Assembly: GCF_005491705.1 (NCBI RefSeq)
Contig: NZ_CP028092.1
Span: 186,001-250,000 of the forward strand
Length of the DNA: 64,000 nt
Direction: 5' to 3'
Source: Pontibacter sp. SGAir0037
GTDB lineage: Bacteria; Bacteroidota; Bacteroidia; Cytophagales; Hymenobacteraceae
Positions 44,498 to 52,869 of the stretch are shown here, piece after piece (the first letter of the stretch is position 1; the number at the start of each line of letters is the position of its first letter). Position numbers and translations under genes: made by a program. The notes under the pieces were generated by a model that saw only the letters and a list, made by a program, of their open reading frames with translations, was not told the origin of the DNA and ran no database searches.

Positions 44498-44519
44498 TAT
44501 ATTTGTTGTATATACAACA
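44498..44519 (+). promoter_or_regulatory. marR promoter box overlapping a 16-bp palindromic operator
   Basis: TATATTTG (44498-44505) fits TAnnTTTG exactly. The perfect palindrome TGTTGTATATACAACA (44504-44519) overlaps it and covers the expected start of transcription, 18 bases before marR. MarR-family proteins bind such AT-rich dyads and usually repress themselves and a neighbour. The divergent aminotransferase-GRAS gene starts 186 bases away. Confidence 0.6.
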
Positions 44520-44537
44520 GTTGAGAGGGTAGTAATT

Positions 44538-44990
44538 ATGAGATTAGAGGATGAAATAAAGATGAACAAGTTTCGGAATGCGTATCAGAAAGCCATTCTG
44601 AACTTGATGTTTACCGGGGAGTGGCTTATGGCAAAAATCGACAGTTTACTGAAGCCATATGACATTTCTTCGCAGCAATACAATGTGCTGCGTATTCTGA
44701 GGGGGCAGCACGGGAAATCCATCAACCTGTTCGAGATTCAGGAAAGAATGCTGAACCGTATGTCGAACTCTACCCGACTGGTGGAGAAGCTTCGCCTGAA
44801 GGGTCTGGTAACGCGTGAGCAGTGCGAGCACAACAGGCGGAAAGTAGACATTGCCATTACCGATAAGGGGATGGCATTGCTGGAACAGATAGACCCTATC
44901 ATGATGAAAATGGAACACGATATCATAGGAAAGTTATCTGAAGACGATGCCGAACTGCTAAGCAACCAGCTAGACAACCTGAGAGAGTAG
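44538..44990 (+). CDS. MarR-family transcriptional regulator
   Basis: 150 residues from ATG 44538; ATG 44562 would shorten it by 8. It has the MarR winged helix: SSQQYNVLRILRGQHGKSIN (~44-63), recognition-helix region LNRMSNSTRLVEKLRLKGLV (~74-93) and wing EHNRRKVDIAITDKGM (~99-114). MarR dimers respond to small ligands, often phenolics or oxidants, and release DNA. It lies divergent to the aminotransferase-GRAS gene and upstream of a nitroreductase gene (143 bases), both plausible targets. Confidence 0.92.
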   Translation: MRLEDEIKMNKFRNAYQKAILNLMFTGEWLMAKIDSLLKPYDISSQQYNVLRILRGQHGKSINLFEIQERMLNRMSNSTRLVEKLRLKGLVTREQCEHNRRKVDIAITDKGMALLEQIDPIMMKMEHDIIGKLSEDDAELLSNQLDNLRE

Positions 44991-45133
44991 TAGGTAATAA
45001 TAAGATACAGGAATATCAGATGCGTGCTAATAGCTACTGCTGATGTTCGTGTCTTTTTGGCTGATGAAGGGAAAGGGAGCTGGCAGCCAGGAAAAGCCTG
45101 CTCAAGAAAATTTTAACTTTTTAAGTTTAACAC

Positions 45134-45724
45134 ATGGGATCTGAAGTAGAAACTACCATACATCATTTAATAAAGAACCGACGTAGCACCAGGGCTTATA
45201 GCGATAAGCCAGTACCAGCAGAAGCGATAGCGGCTTTGTTTGAGGCAGCACGCTGGGCTCCATCTGCCATGAATGAGCAGCCCTGGCGATTCATTTATGC
45301 AGCCAAAGACAAAGACCCGGAAACCTACCACAAACTGCTCGACTCCTTGTTTGAGGGAAACAGTGTATGGGCAAAAGATGCGCCTGTTTTAATACTAACT
45401 GTGGCAAGTAAACGCTATGCGTTGAATAAATCGGACAATGCACATGCCTGGCATGATGTAGGGCTGGCAACCGGGAATTTACTTGCACAGGCAACAGAAC
45501 TGGAGCTTTATGTGCACCTGATGGGCGGCTTTTCGGCAGATAAAGTAAGAGAGGCTTTTTATATACCGGATGATTTTGAGCCTGTTACAATGATTGCAGT
45601 TGGCTACTTGGGAGATATAGAACAACTCCCTCCTCATTTAAAAGCTAGGGAAATAGCTGTAAGGTCAAGAAAACCGCTAAGTGAGCTGGTGTTTACCGGC
45701 AACTGGGGTGAGAGTTCTCTTTAA
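45134..45724 (+). CDS. Nitroreductase-family protein
   Basis: 196 residues of the nitroreductase fold: IKNRRSTRAYSDKPV near the start (FMN-phosphate-binding arginines), ARWAPSAMNEQPWRFIYA (~36-53), and VTMIAVGYLGDIEQLPPHLKAREIA near the end. It is a different branch from the nitroreductase at 14 kb, which begins with the NfsB pattern. These flavin enzymes reduce nitro groups, quinones or similar. Its place behind marR suggests induction by an electron-poor compound; inference. Confidence 0.87.
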   Translation: MGSEVETTIHHLIKNRRSTRAYSDKPVPAEAIAALFEAARWAPSAMNEQPWRFIYAAKDKDPETYHKLLDSLFEGNSVWAKDAPVLILTVASKRYALNKSDNAHAWHDVGLATGNLLAQATELELYVHLMGGFSADKVREAFYIPDDFEPVTMIAVGYLGDIEQLPPHLKAREIAVRSRKPLSELVFTGNWGESSL

Positions 45725-45880
45725 GGCGAACTAAATCTGCAACCGCATTAATTGTTCCTGCGTCCTCTTCGGCCTATGCTGTAGAGGACGTTTTGCTTCA
45801 TAGAAGTACATATTAAGCCGAATGAACATCAACCTGCTTTTGCTGCAGCACGTTTATACTAGACCTATAAAACGAGAACT

Positions 45881-46678
45881 ATGGAACAGGAACAAGCAAA
45901 CTTACTGAAAAACTATACCATGGAAGAGAAAGGTGCTTACTTCGGAGCACTGGCTACCATGGCTTCGGCAGATGGGAAGGCATCGCAGGAAGAACTGGAA
46001 TTTTTGCAGCTAATGGGAGAAGCTGCAGAGTTGCCGGAAAATGTGCAGTTGGAGGTGGTGCAGGTAGCTCAGAATCCATCACAAATAAACCTGCAAAAAT
46101 GCCTGGATGTACTAAAGCGAAGCCAATTACGCTTCTCCTTCATAACCGATATTATCAGCTTTGCCAAAGCCGACGGGCAGTATACGACGGAGGAGCAGCA
46201 ACGCATACAGGAAATGGCGCAATACCTGGAGGTGGACCAGAAGCAGTATAGTATGCTGGAGCAGTTTGTAAATAAAGCCGATGAAGCGAAGCAGCAAGGG
46301 GAGGACCCAACTTCGCCTTCGTTCCTGAATAAAAGCGGCTTCGGGGATATGTTTAAAAATGCAGGTATATCACCTCAAATGGTTACAGGCATGTTAGGTA
46401 TACTGGCTCCCATTGTAATCAGCAGAATGATGGGTGGAAGCAGAAGACGTGGTATGATGGGTGGCATGGGTGGTGGACTGCTCGGCGGCCTGTTAGGTGG
46501 CGGTATGATGGGAGGTGGTATGTATCGTAGCGGAGGCGGCTTAGGGTCTATTATTTCCATACTGAGTGGTTTAAACGGCAGGCGCGGCTACAGCAGTATG
46601 GGCGGAGGCGGACTAGGCGGTTTGCTGGGAGGTATACTCGGTGGCGGCGGCAGGCGTGGTGGTGGTTTCGGATGGTGA
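45881..46678 (+). CDS. TerB-like domain protein with glycine/methionine-rich tail
   Basis: 265 residues. Residues ~15-135 are helical with two acidic loops (SADGKASQEELEFL and KADGQYTTEEQQRI), typical of TerB/DjlA-N metal-binding domains. A hydrophobic segment lies at ~170-185 (QMVTGMLGILAPIVISRMM). The last ~75 residues are Gly/Met/Arg/Ser-rich (MGGMGGGLLGGLLGG and similar runs), low-complexity. The tail could self-associate or lie in or at a membrane; the hydrophobic segment suggests the latter. No other ter genes are near, so a link with tellurite is not supported. Function unknown. Confidence 0.75.
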   Translation: MEQEQANLLKNYTMEEKGAYFGALATMASADGKASQEELEFLQLMGEAAELPENVQLEVVQVAQNPSQINLQKCLDVLKRSQLRFSFITDIISFAKADGQYTTEEQQRIQEMAQYLEVDQKQYSMLEQFVNKADEAKQQGEDPTSPSFLNKSGFGDMFKNAGISPQMVTGMLGILAPIVISRMMGGSRRRGMMGGMGGGLLGGLLGGGMMGGGMYRSGGGLGSIISILSGLNGRRGYSSMGGGGLGGLLGGILGGGGRRGGGFGW

Positions 46679-47081
46679 GCCTTGAAGGTAGAAGGTTAGA
46701 AAGTTTGTGCGCTGGAATGTCTATTTGCAAAGCTGCTGAATTCACTTTAGATATTGATGCCAAATGCAGATGGTTATAGATTGCGCCTTAACTTACCAGA
46801 ATTAGAAGTTTGATTTGTTCACAAATCCCTAACAAAAGGAAAAACCTTTTGTCTTGTGTCTTGATCTAAACAGGAATACCGGTGCTATTTCCGACGAGTT
46901 GTGTCGCAGCCTAAATACTAAGTAAAAGGACACAAGTATCACGATTTCTATATGGGTTAAATCACTTATATAAAATGCTTTGGAAAGTAATTCCTGCTCA
47001 TGTTTACATCAAGCTAATATTGTCTTCTTACTTATAACTTTTTAACTTTCTAATCTTCTAACGTTCTAACTCCGGAAGAGT
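46679..47081. other. Intergenic region with widely spaced inverted repeat ends
   Basis: About 400 bases without a gene. Near its edges lie GAAGGTTAGAAAGTT (46691-46705) and its near complement (47044-47058), 14 of 15 bases matching, with further matches outside. No promoter with both elements is visible. Confidence 0.4.
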
Positions 47082-48260
47082 ATGTTTAAGAAATCCCTAT
47101 TAGCGTTGGCAGTAGCTTCAACGCTTTTTTCTTGTCAGCAGCAGGGGCAGCAGCGTACTGCTAACGTTTTAAAAGCTGCAGCTAAGGAATACTATCCTGG
47201 AGAAGATGACGATTGGCTAACTAAGAAGCCTGAACAGGTTGGTATGGATGCAGCCAAACTACAGGAGGCAGTTGAGTGGGCTAAGACACAGGAAACCACT
47301 CAAATGCCTGCAGACTTTTCTACTCAGGAAGTCATTTTCGGCAAGCTGTTAGGTTCTATGCCAACCGACAGAGCCAGCACTAATGGCCTTATACTTAAAA
47401 ATGGTTTTATAGTAGCAGAATGGGGAGATACCCAAAGGGCCGATCCTACTTATAGTGTGGCAAAAAGCTATTTGTCTACCTTGCTGGGCATTGCTATAGA
47501 TAAAGGCTTGGTTAAAGCTATTACAGATCCAGTAGCAAATTATGTGCAGGATGGCGGCTACGATTCGAAGCAGAACAGAAACGTTACCTGGGAACACCAT
47601 GCCCGCCAAACCAGTGAGTGGGAGGGGGCGCTTTGGGGGAAGAAACACGATTTTGTAGGAAAGGAGGAGTATGGTAGAGGTGAAAGAAAGCCACGCACTT
47701 TGCAGGCACCGGGCGCTTTCTATGAGTACAACGATGTCCGGATAAACCGCCTGGCATTATCGTTGCTGCGGGTATGGCAGAAACCTTTACCGGATTTACT
47801 GAAAGAAGAAGTAATGTTGCCTATTGGTGCTTCCGATACCTGGCGCTACGTGCCATATCATAATTCTTATGCAGAGGTTAACGGGAAGCGGATGGCTTCT
47901 GTAAGCGGTGGTACCCGCTGGGGCGGAGGCCTCTGGATTAGTGCTCGCGACGAAGCCCGTTTCGGCTACCTGTTCCTGCGTAAGGGAAAGTGGCACAATA
48001 AGCAGATTATTTCAGAAGAATGGGTAAAAGAAGCAACCTCCGTACGCGGACCAGTCGGCCCGGATTATGGTTATTTATGGTGGCTGAATACTGAAGGTAA
48101 AGCATGGCCAGATGCGCCCACCACGAGTTATGCTGCGCTTGGTGCAGGCCAAAACACAATTTGGGTCGATCCTGAACACGATATTGTTATTGTCTGGCGA
48201 TGGCACGATGGCAACCCAAATGAACTGATCAAGCGTGTGCTGGCTGCGGTGAAAGCTTAG
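47082..48260 (+). CDS. Serine hydrolase lipoprotein of the beta-lactamase (class C-like) family
   Basis: 392 residues. Lipoprotein signal LLALAVASTLFSC (Cys18). The catalytic SxxK motif is Ser125-Val-Ala-Lys128 in PTYSVAKSYLSTLLG, and a tyrosine-asparagine pair for the second motif is in FYEYNDVRINRL (~213-224). The family (PF00144) includes class C beta-lactamases, DD-peptidases and esterases; this member is most likely an esterase or peptidase in the periplasm. No evidence for antibiotic resistance. Terminated by a clear hairpin. Confidence 0.88.
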   Translation: MFKKSLLALAVASTLFSCQQQGQQRTANVLKAAAKEYYPGEDDDWLTKKPEQVGMDAAKLQEAVEWAKTQETTQMPADFSTQEVIFGKLLGSMPTDRASTNGLILKNGFIVAEWGDTQRADPTYSVAKSYLSTLLGIAIDKGLVKAITDPVANYVQDGGYDSKQNRNVTWEHHARQTSEWEGALWGKKHDFVGKEEYGRGERKPRTLQAPGAFYEYNDVRINRLALSLLRVWQKPLPDLLKEEVMLPIGASDTWRYVPYHNSYAEVNGKRMASVSGGTRWGGGLWISARDEARFGYLFLRKGKWHNKQIISEEWVKEATSVRGPVGPDYGYLWWLNTEGKAWPDAPTTSYAALGAGQNTIWVDPEHDIVIVWRWHDGNPNELIKRVLAAVKA

Positions 48261-48292
48261 TATACATAGAAGAAAGCATTGTTGCTTTATAA

Positions 48293-48333
48293 GCAAAACA
48301 GCCACTTTTATGAATTAAAAGTGGCTGTTTTGC
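48293..48333. terminator. Terminator between the convergent serine hydrolase and DUF3703 genes
   Basis: Perfect 18-bp stem (48293-48310 with 48316-48333) and TGAAT loop; serves both strands. Confidence 0.85.
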
Positions 48334-48367
48334 AAAGTTTATAGTTATCAAGTTTTGGTATCTGCCT

Positions 48368-48739
48368 CTAAACTAATCCTGCTTTTTTGAAGATATCTAA
48401 AATATCGTTTGCGATAGGCATTGGTTTTAGTGCAGAAACATTTGCTCCTCCTGTATTACCTGTAGGAACCTTTCCGACAAATGATTTCACACCGCCAACA
48501 AGTAATCTTGGAATCTGGCCTACTATTTCCTTGGCACTTTTTATCTTGATGCCAAACTGCAACATTTTCCAATGAGCATAACTATGTTCATAAGGAAAAG
48601 CCTGTCCAATTATATGTGCTCTTTCCAGGTGCTGCCAGGCAGTCTGTAAATTACCCTTTCTTATATTGGTAGTATAGGCTTTTATTTCAAGTTCAAAGTA
48701 GGGCCTAAGCGTATCAGGCATGCTGGTATTTAGCTTCAT
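48368..48739 (-). CDS. DUF3703-family protein
   Basis: 123 residues, no signal peptide. The sequence pattern, LRPYFELEIKAYTTNIRKGN followed by AWQHLERAHIIGQAFPYEH and SYAHWKMLQFGIK, is the conserved core of DUF3703. The function of the family is not known. The C-terminal third (GKVPTGNTGGANVSALKPMP) is typical of the family in Bacteroidota. It is downstream of the large amidohydrolase gene on the same strand (about 94 bases) and might be co-transcribed. Confidence 0.8.
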   Translation of the reverse strand: MKLNTSMPDTLRPYFELEIKAYTTNIRKGNLQTAWQHLERAHIIGQAFPYEHSYAHWKMLQFGIKIKSAKEIVGQIPRLLVGGVKSFVGKVPTGNTGGANVSALKPMPIANDILDIFKKAGLV

Positions 48740-48833
48740 TTTGTTTCTCTGCTGCTTGCAGGTTCGGTTTGTGGTTTTCAGGGAGTAAGTAAAAGCCGCC
48801 AGACCACAAAACTGGTGTTCTGGCGGCCTACTT

Positions 48834-51800
48834 CTAATGACGGCAGGAGCAGTGGTCGCCCGCTATTCCTTCGTGGCGGGTATCGGCGCCTTCATGCCAG
48901 TCGAAAGAGGTGGCATAACGGTTGTTTTCCCACCAGAATTTAGTTGGTTTGCTGTCCTGGTTACCTATTTCTGCCATGGTAGCAGCATCATACAGGCGGC
49001 CATTTACCATGGTATACTTCACATGCTCTGAGTGCTGAATGTTTTCCAATGGGTTCTGGTCCAGCACGATCAGGTCGGCCAGCTTGCCTGTTTCCAGTGA
49101 ACCAATCTCTTTTGACATACCCAGATACTCCGCACCGTTTAGAGTGGCGGCACGTAAGGCTTCATGGTTCGTCATCCCCCCTTGCTGCAGCATCCAGAGT
49201 TCCCAGTGCGCGCCAAGGCCCTGTAGCTGTCCGTGCGCTCCCAGGTTTACTTTTACGCCATTATCCGTAAGCGCTTTACAGGCTCTGGATACCGCCATAT
49301 AACCATTCTCGTATTCCTCGTCAGGCACCTGCGTTACAAAACGGGAACGGCCATCTATCACAGAGCGGGGAGTAAACCTTAGCAGGCGTTCTTTCTCCCA
49401 CACATTCGTTTTCTGATACCAGTAGTATTCGCCGTTTGCAGCACCGTAGTTAACAATAAGTGTTGGGGTATAGCCTGTATTGCTTGCTTTCCAGAGTTCC
49501 AACACATCTTTATAAAGCGGCGCAACCGGAATGTTGTGTTCTATACCTGTGTGTCCGTCCAGGATCATGCTCATGTTGTGGAAGAAGGTAGAACCGCCTT
49601 CGGGCACCACGGTCATATCCAGTTCGCGGGCAGCCTGAATGACCTGCTGGCGCTGCTCACGGCGTGGCTGGTTGTAGCTTTTTACAGAGAATCCTCCCGC
49701 TGCTTTAATGCGGCGCAGGTGCGAACGGGCATCGTCGAGGTTGTTGATCACTGCTTTAAAATTGCCATCGGCCCCGTACAGTACGGTGCCTGTTGAGAAG
49801 ATGCGCGGACCAACCATTGCCCCGGATTGCACTGCCTCTGCCTGGCTAAACACCATTTCGGTAGTAGAGGAGGGGTCGTGGGTGGTGGTAACACCATAAG
49901 CCAGGTTGGCATAATACGCCCATTGCTTTTGTGGGCTCATGCCATTACGGAAAGTACCCATGTGGGCATGTACATCCACAATGCCCGGCATAATGGTTTT
50001 GCCGGCAGCATCTACCACTTTAGCATCTGCAGGCACCTGTACTCCTTTTCCAACGGCCACAATACGGTTACCCTCTACTACAATGGTGCCTCCCTCAATT
50101 ACTTCATCGCCCTTCATGGTAATAATGCGGGCATTGGTGAAGGCGATCTTGCCTTGTGGAATAGCAGCGTTTAAAACAAGTCCGATCTTAGTGCCTGCGG
50201 TATCGATAGGGGGTAGTTTTTCAGGAGCACCCTCTATAAAGCTGAAGCGGTTTTTCAGGTCGTTGGAGAAATACTCATCTCCGTTTACCCAATTAACTTT
50301 TTTGCTGTCACCAGACCAGTGAATGCTGCTGCCAGCATCCTGTGTGAAACGGGCTACAGGCACCGCTTTTGTATCGCCACTTAAATCCAAGCCGGAAGCA
50401 TTGGCAGAGAAAGGGGCTACATATCCTTTAAACAACTCTACAAAAGCAATCCATTTGTTATCCGGGCTAGGGTAGAACTGATCGGTATACTTAGAAGTAT
50501 AATGCGTCTGCTCTTCTTTGCCTTGCAGGTTTACGCTCTTAAATGCATAGTTTCCTCCCTGTGATCCTGTAAAGAAAATGCGATCAGAAGTAGCGTTGAA
50601 CTGTGGAGAAGAACCTCGTTCCTGCACCAGTACTGGTGAGCCGCCATTCGCAGGCATATAGTAAATACCGCGTTCTTTGCCATGTGCATAGCCCATGTGG
50701 TTGTTGCCACCGTCTTTGCTGTACACAATAAACTTGCCGTTTGGAGAGAAAGAGGCATTGGTATAGAAGCCTTTTTCAGTGGTAAGTTTAGCTGGTTTCG
50801 CATTACGCTTGCTGATGTCTATTTTATACAGAGCGCCGTAGTTTTCATCGTTCCAGGTCGAGTAAAGGATTGTTTTTCCATCTGGCGAGAAAGCAGGGTA
50901 GAACTCAAAATCTTTGCCGTTGGTCATGCGAACAGGCGTGCCATTGGGCAATTCTTTTTTATAGATATAGCCTGCTGCATTGAACACCAGGGTTTTGCCG
51001 TCTGGAGAGGTAACAGCATGGCGAATAGCTTTGGCTGTAAACTGTGCAGGAGAAATACCTTCTCTACTATGATCTTTACGAACTGCCTGGGCAATGGAAT
51101 GCGTAGCCGTTGCCTCGAAAGGTATAATGCTGGCTTTCTGGTTAGCTACCTCTACTTTGTTGATTTTGCCATTTGCCCAGAAAACAATGCTTTTGTTGTC
51201 TGGTGTCCAGGCAAAGTTCGGGTAAACCCCGAAAATGGCCCAGGCTTCCTGCTGATCGTGACTCAGCTTATCGTATACAGGCCACTCTTCACCTGTTTTC
51301 AGGTCGTGGATGAACAACACAGATTTAGTGCGTACGCGGCGTACAAAAGCAATATGCTTGCCGTCGCGCGAAAGCACAGGCCGAACGGCACCGCCGTTAC
51401 CAGATACTACATTGTCTATTTCTCCTGTCTGACGGTTTACTCTTCGAATCACATAAATTTGTCCGTTCGGATCTTTGTTATATTCAAAGGTAGATCCGCC
51501 GCTCATGTCTTCGGAAAAGTAAACATACTTGCCATCTGGCGATACAAATGGCTCCCCTGCATCCTGCTGATCGTTTTTGCGCTTGGTTAGCTGTATGCCG
51601 GAGCCGCCTGTGCGGTGGTACATCCACATTTCGCCGGCACCTAAAGAGCGGGTAGCCGTAAAGTGTTTGCGGGCCACGATGTATTCCCCGTCAGGAGTCC
51701 AGACAGCATTGTTCAGCAGCCTGAAATTTTCATTTGTAATTTGTTTGGCATCAGAGCCAGCGCGCTTCATAATCCAGATGTTATCGCCGCCGCCTGCATC

Positions 51801-52130
51801 AGAAGTAAAGGAAATGAATTTGCCATCGGGGCTGAAGCGCGGCTGTACTTCGTAGGCACGTCCGCTACGGAGCAGTTTGGCCTTACCACCTGCCATGGGC
51901 ATGATGTATATATCGCCCAGCATGTCAAATACAATTTCTTTGCCGTCAGGGCTTACATCGAGGCTCATCCAGGTGCCTTCGTCGGTGGTAATGGTAATGT
52001 CTTTTTGCGGGCCATGTGGCGCATCTACTTTCCACTTGGAGTCTTCTTTTTTATCCTGAGCGAGAGCTGTTCCTGTGGGTAAGGCAAGTGCAGCCGCCAG
52101 GAACAAACTCAGGTAAGTGCGTTTATTCAT
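48834..52130 (-). CDS. Exported PD40 beta-propeller + amidohydrolase protein
   Basis: 1098 residues. Signal peptide MNKRTYLSLFLAAALALPTG up to ALA. Residues ~40-640 hold many TolB/PD40-type propeller repeats (variants of SPDGKxIxFxS/T, e.g. FSPDGKFISFTSDAGG). Residues ~665-1085 are an amidohydrolase: PGIVDVHAHMG (metal-ligand histidines) is at the entry of the domain, and GKLADLIVLDQNPL at its end. The long propeller and amidohydrolase combination is seen in environmental Bacteroidota proteins. It probably acts on peptides or imide compounds in the periplasm; substrate unknown. A TAAATTTG box lies at 52172-52165 upstream. Confidence 0.88.
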   Translation of the reverse strand: MNKRTYLSLFLAAALALPTGTALAQDKKEDSKWKVDAPHGPQKDITITTDEGTWMSLDVSPDGKEIVFDMLGDIYIMPMAGGKAKLLRSGRAYEVQPRFSPDGKFISFTSDAGGGDNIWIMKRAGSDAKQITNENFRLLNNAVWTPDGEYIVARKHFTATRSLGAGEMWMYHRTGGSGIQLTKRKNDQQDAGEPFVSPDGKYVYFSEDMSGGSTFEYNKDPNGQIYVIRRVNRQTGEIDNVVSGNGGAVRPVLSRDGKHIAFVRRVRTKSVLFIHDLKTGEEWPVYDKLSHDQQEAWAIFGVYPNFAWTPDNKSIVFWANGKINKVEVANQKASIIPFEATATHSIAQAVRKDHSREGISPAQFTAKAIRHAVTSPDGKTLVFNAAGYIYKKELPNGTPVRMTNGKDFEFYPAFSPDGKTILYSTWNDENYGALYKIDISKRNAKPAKLTTEKGFYTNASFSPNGKFIVYSKDGGNNHMGYAHGKERGIYYMPANGGSPVLVQERGSSPQFNATSDRIFFTGSQGGNYAFKSVNLQGKEEQTHYTSKYTDQFYPSPDNKWIAFVELFKGYVAPFSANASGLDLSGDTKAVPVARFTQDAGSSIHWSGDSKKVNWVNGDEYFSNDLKNRFSFIEGAPEKLPPIDTAGTKIGLVLNAAIPQGKIAFTNARIITMKGDEVIEGGTIVVEGNRIVAVGKGVQVPADAKVVDAAGKTIMPGIVDVHAHMGTFRNGMSPQKQWAYYANLAYGVTTTHDPSSTTEMVFSQAEAVQSGAMVGPRIFSTGTVLYGADGNFKAVINNLDDARSHLRRIKAAGGFSVKSYNQPRREQRQQVIQAARELDMTVVPEGGSTFFHNMSMILDGHTGIEHNIPVAPLYKDVLELWKASNTGYTPTLIVNYGAANGEYYWYQKTNVWEKERLLRFTPRSVIDGRSRFVTQVPDEEYENGYMAVSRACKALTDNGVKVNLGAHGQLQGLGAHWELWMLQQGGMTNHEALRAATLNGAEYLGMSKEIGSLETGKLADLIVLDQNPLENIQHSEHVKYTMVNGRLYDAATMAEIGNQDSKPTKFWWENNRYATSFDWHEGADTRHEGIAGDHCSCRH

Positions 52131-52222
52131 GTTTACGATAAGGGTAGAAGGATTATTAGAAATTCAAATTTAATCAATTTGAACGGGAATAGGTAATAGC
52201 ATTTCAGCTGGTACTTCGTCAA

Positions 52223-52250
52223 ATTATGAATTAGAAATTATGAATTAGAA
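52223..52250. repeat. Two tandem copies of a 14-bp AT-rich unit
   Basis: ATTATGAATTAGAA repeated twice without interruption (52223-52236, 52237-52250), upstream of the amidohydrolase gene. It could vary in copy number by slippage and change promoter spacing; not tested. Confidence 0.6.
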
Positions 52251-52325
52251 ATAAAGCACTAATTTCAGCTTATCCTATTCATACAAAGGTTGTCAATTCT
52301 AAAATTTAAATTGGAGGAGCACTAG

Positions 52326-52868
52326 TTATTCAGCCTCGAAATATACTGGCAAATGAAAGCTTAGCGGTTTGTTTCTGCTGTGTATCTGGGAAAGAAAATC
52401 ATCCAGTTCATCTTTGTACTCCAGGTGATAATCTTCGTGCAGGTTTTTGCGGATAAGCTGCATAGTGCGCAGCAGCAGGCGGGCCGTAGTGGTATAAAAC
52501 ACTTTGTAGTAGCTGTCGAACTGGCCTGTGTAGTTGCTGAATATGAGGCGCAGCAGGTACAGGTGCAGTTCTACTTCGCCTTTGGCGTCTTTGGTGATAC
52601 GTTTAAAGCGGGCTATTTCTTTAGCCGCTTTGCGTAATGCCTTTGTGAGAGCTTTGCTCAGGCTGCGGCCCGAGGCGTTTATCAACAGGGCATGGATGGT
52701 GTCAGAAGTCTGCTCCATCGCTTCCTCCAGTGTCAGTTCCTCCAGTTCAAAGGCCACGATATCCTGTAGCTCTCCATCCCGACGGATGGCTTTCAGAATA
52801 ATGGCTTCTTTTTCTTTTTCGCTTAGTTGTTGGATGGCCTTTTTCAGGGCAGCAGAAACGGCGGGCAT
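52326..52868 (-). CDS. Hypothetical helical protein coupled to a nucleotidyltransferase gene
   Basis: 180 residues from ATG 52868 (MPAVSAALKKAIQQLSEKEK); an upstream extension of the frame overlaps the nucleotidyltransferase gene and is not protein-like. It is mostly charged helices, with LHLYLLRLIFSNYTGQFDSYY (in pieces) near the middle. Its ATG lies 1 base beyond the stop of the upstream gene (TAACATG), so the two are translated together. I do not recognise a family. I looked for a HEPN R-x4-6-H motif and did not find it, so a MNT-HEPN toxin pair is not supported. Confidence 0.75.
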   Translation of the reverse strand: MPAVSAALKKAIQQLSEKEKEAIILKAIRRDGELQDIVAFELEELTLEEAMEQTSDTIHALLINASGRSLSKALTKALRKAAKEIARFKRITKDAKGEVELHLYLLRLIFSNYTGQFDSYYKVFYTTTARLLLRTMQLIRKNLHEDYHLEYKDELDDFLSQIHSRNKPLSFHLPVYFEAE

Positions 52869-52869
52869 G

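Noticed and set aside
45881-46678. A tellurite resistance operon
   Set aside because: Only a TerB-like domain is present; no TerC, TerD or other ter gene adjoins.
50682-51590. Plus-strand frame of about 300 codons within the amidohydrolase gene
   Set aside because: Antisense to the conserved propeller region; a by-product of its codon pattern.
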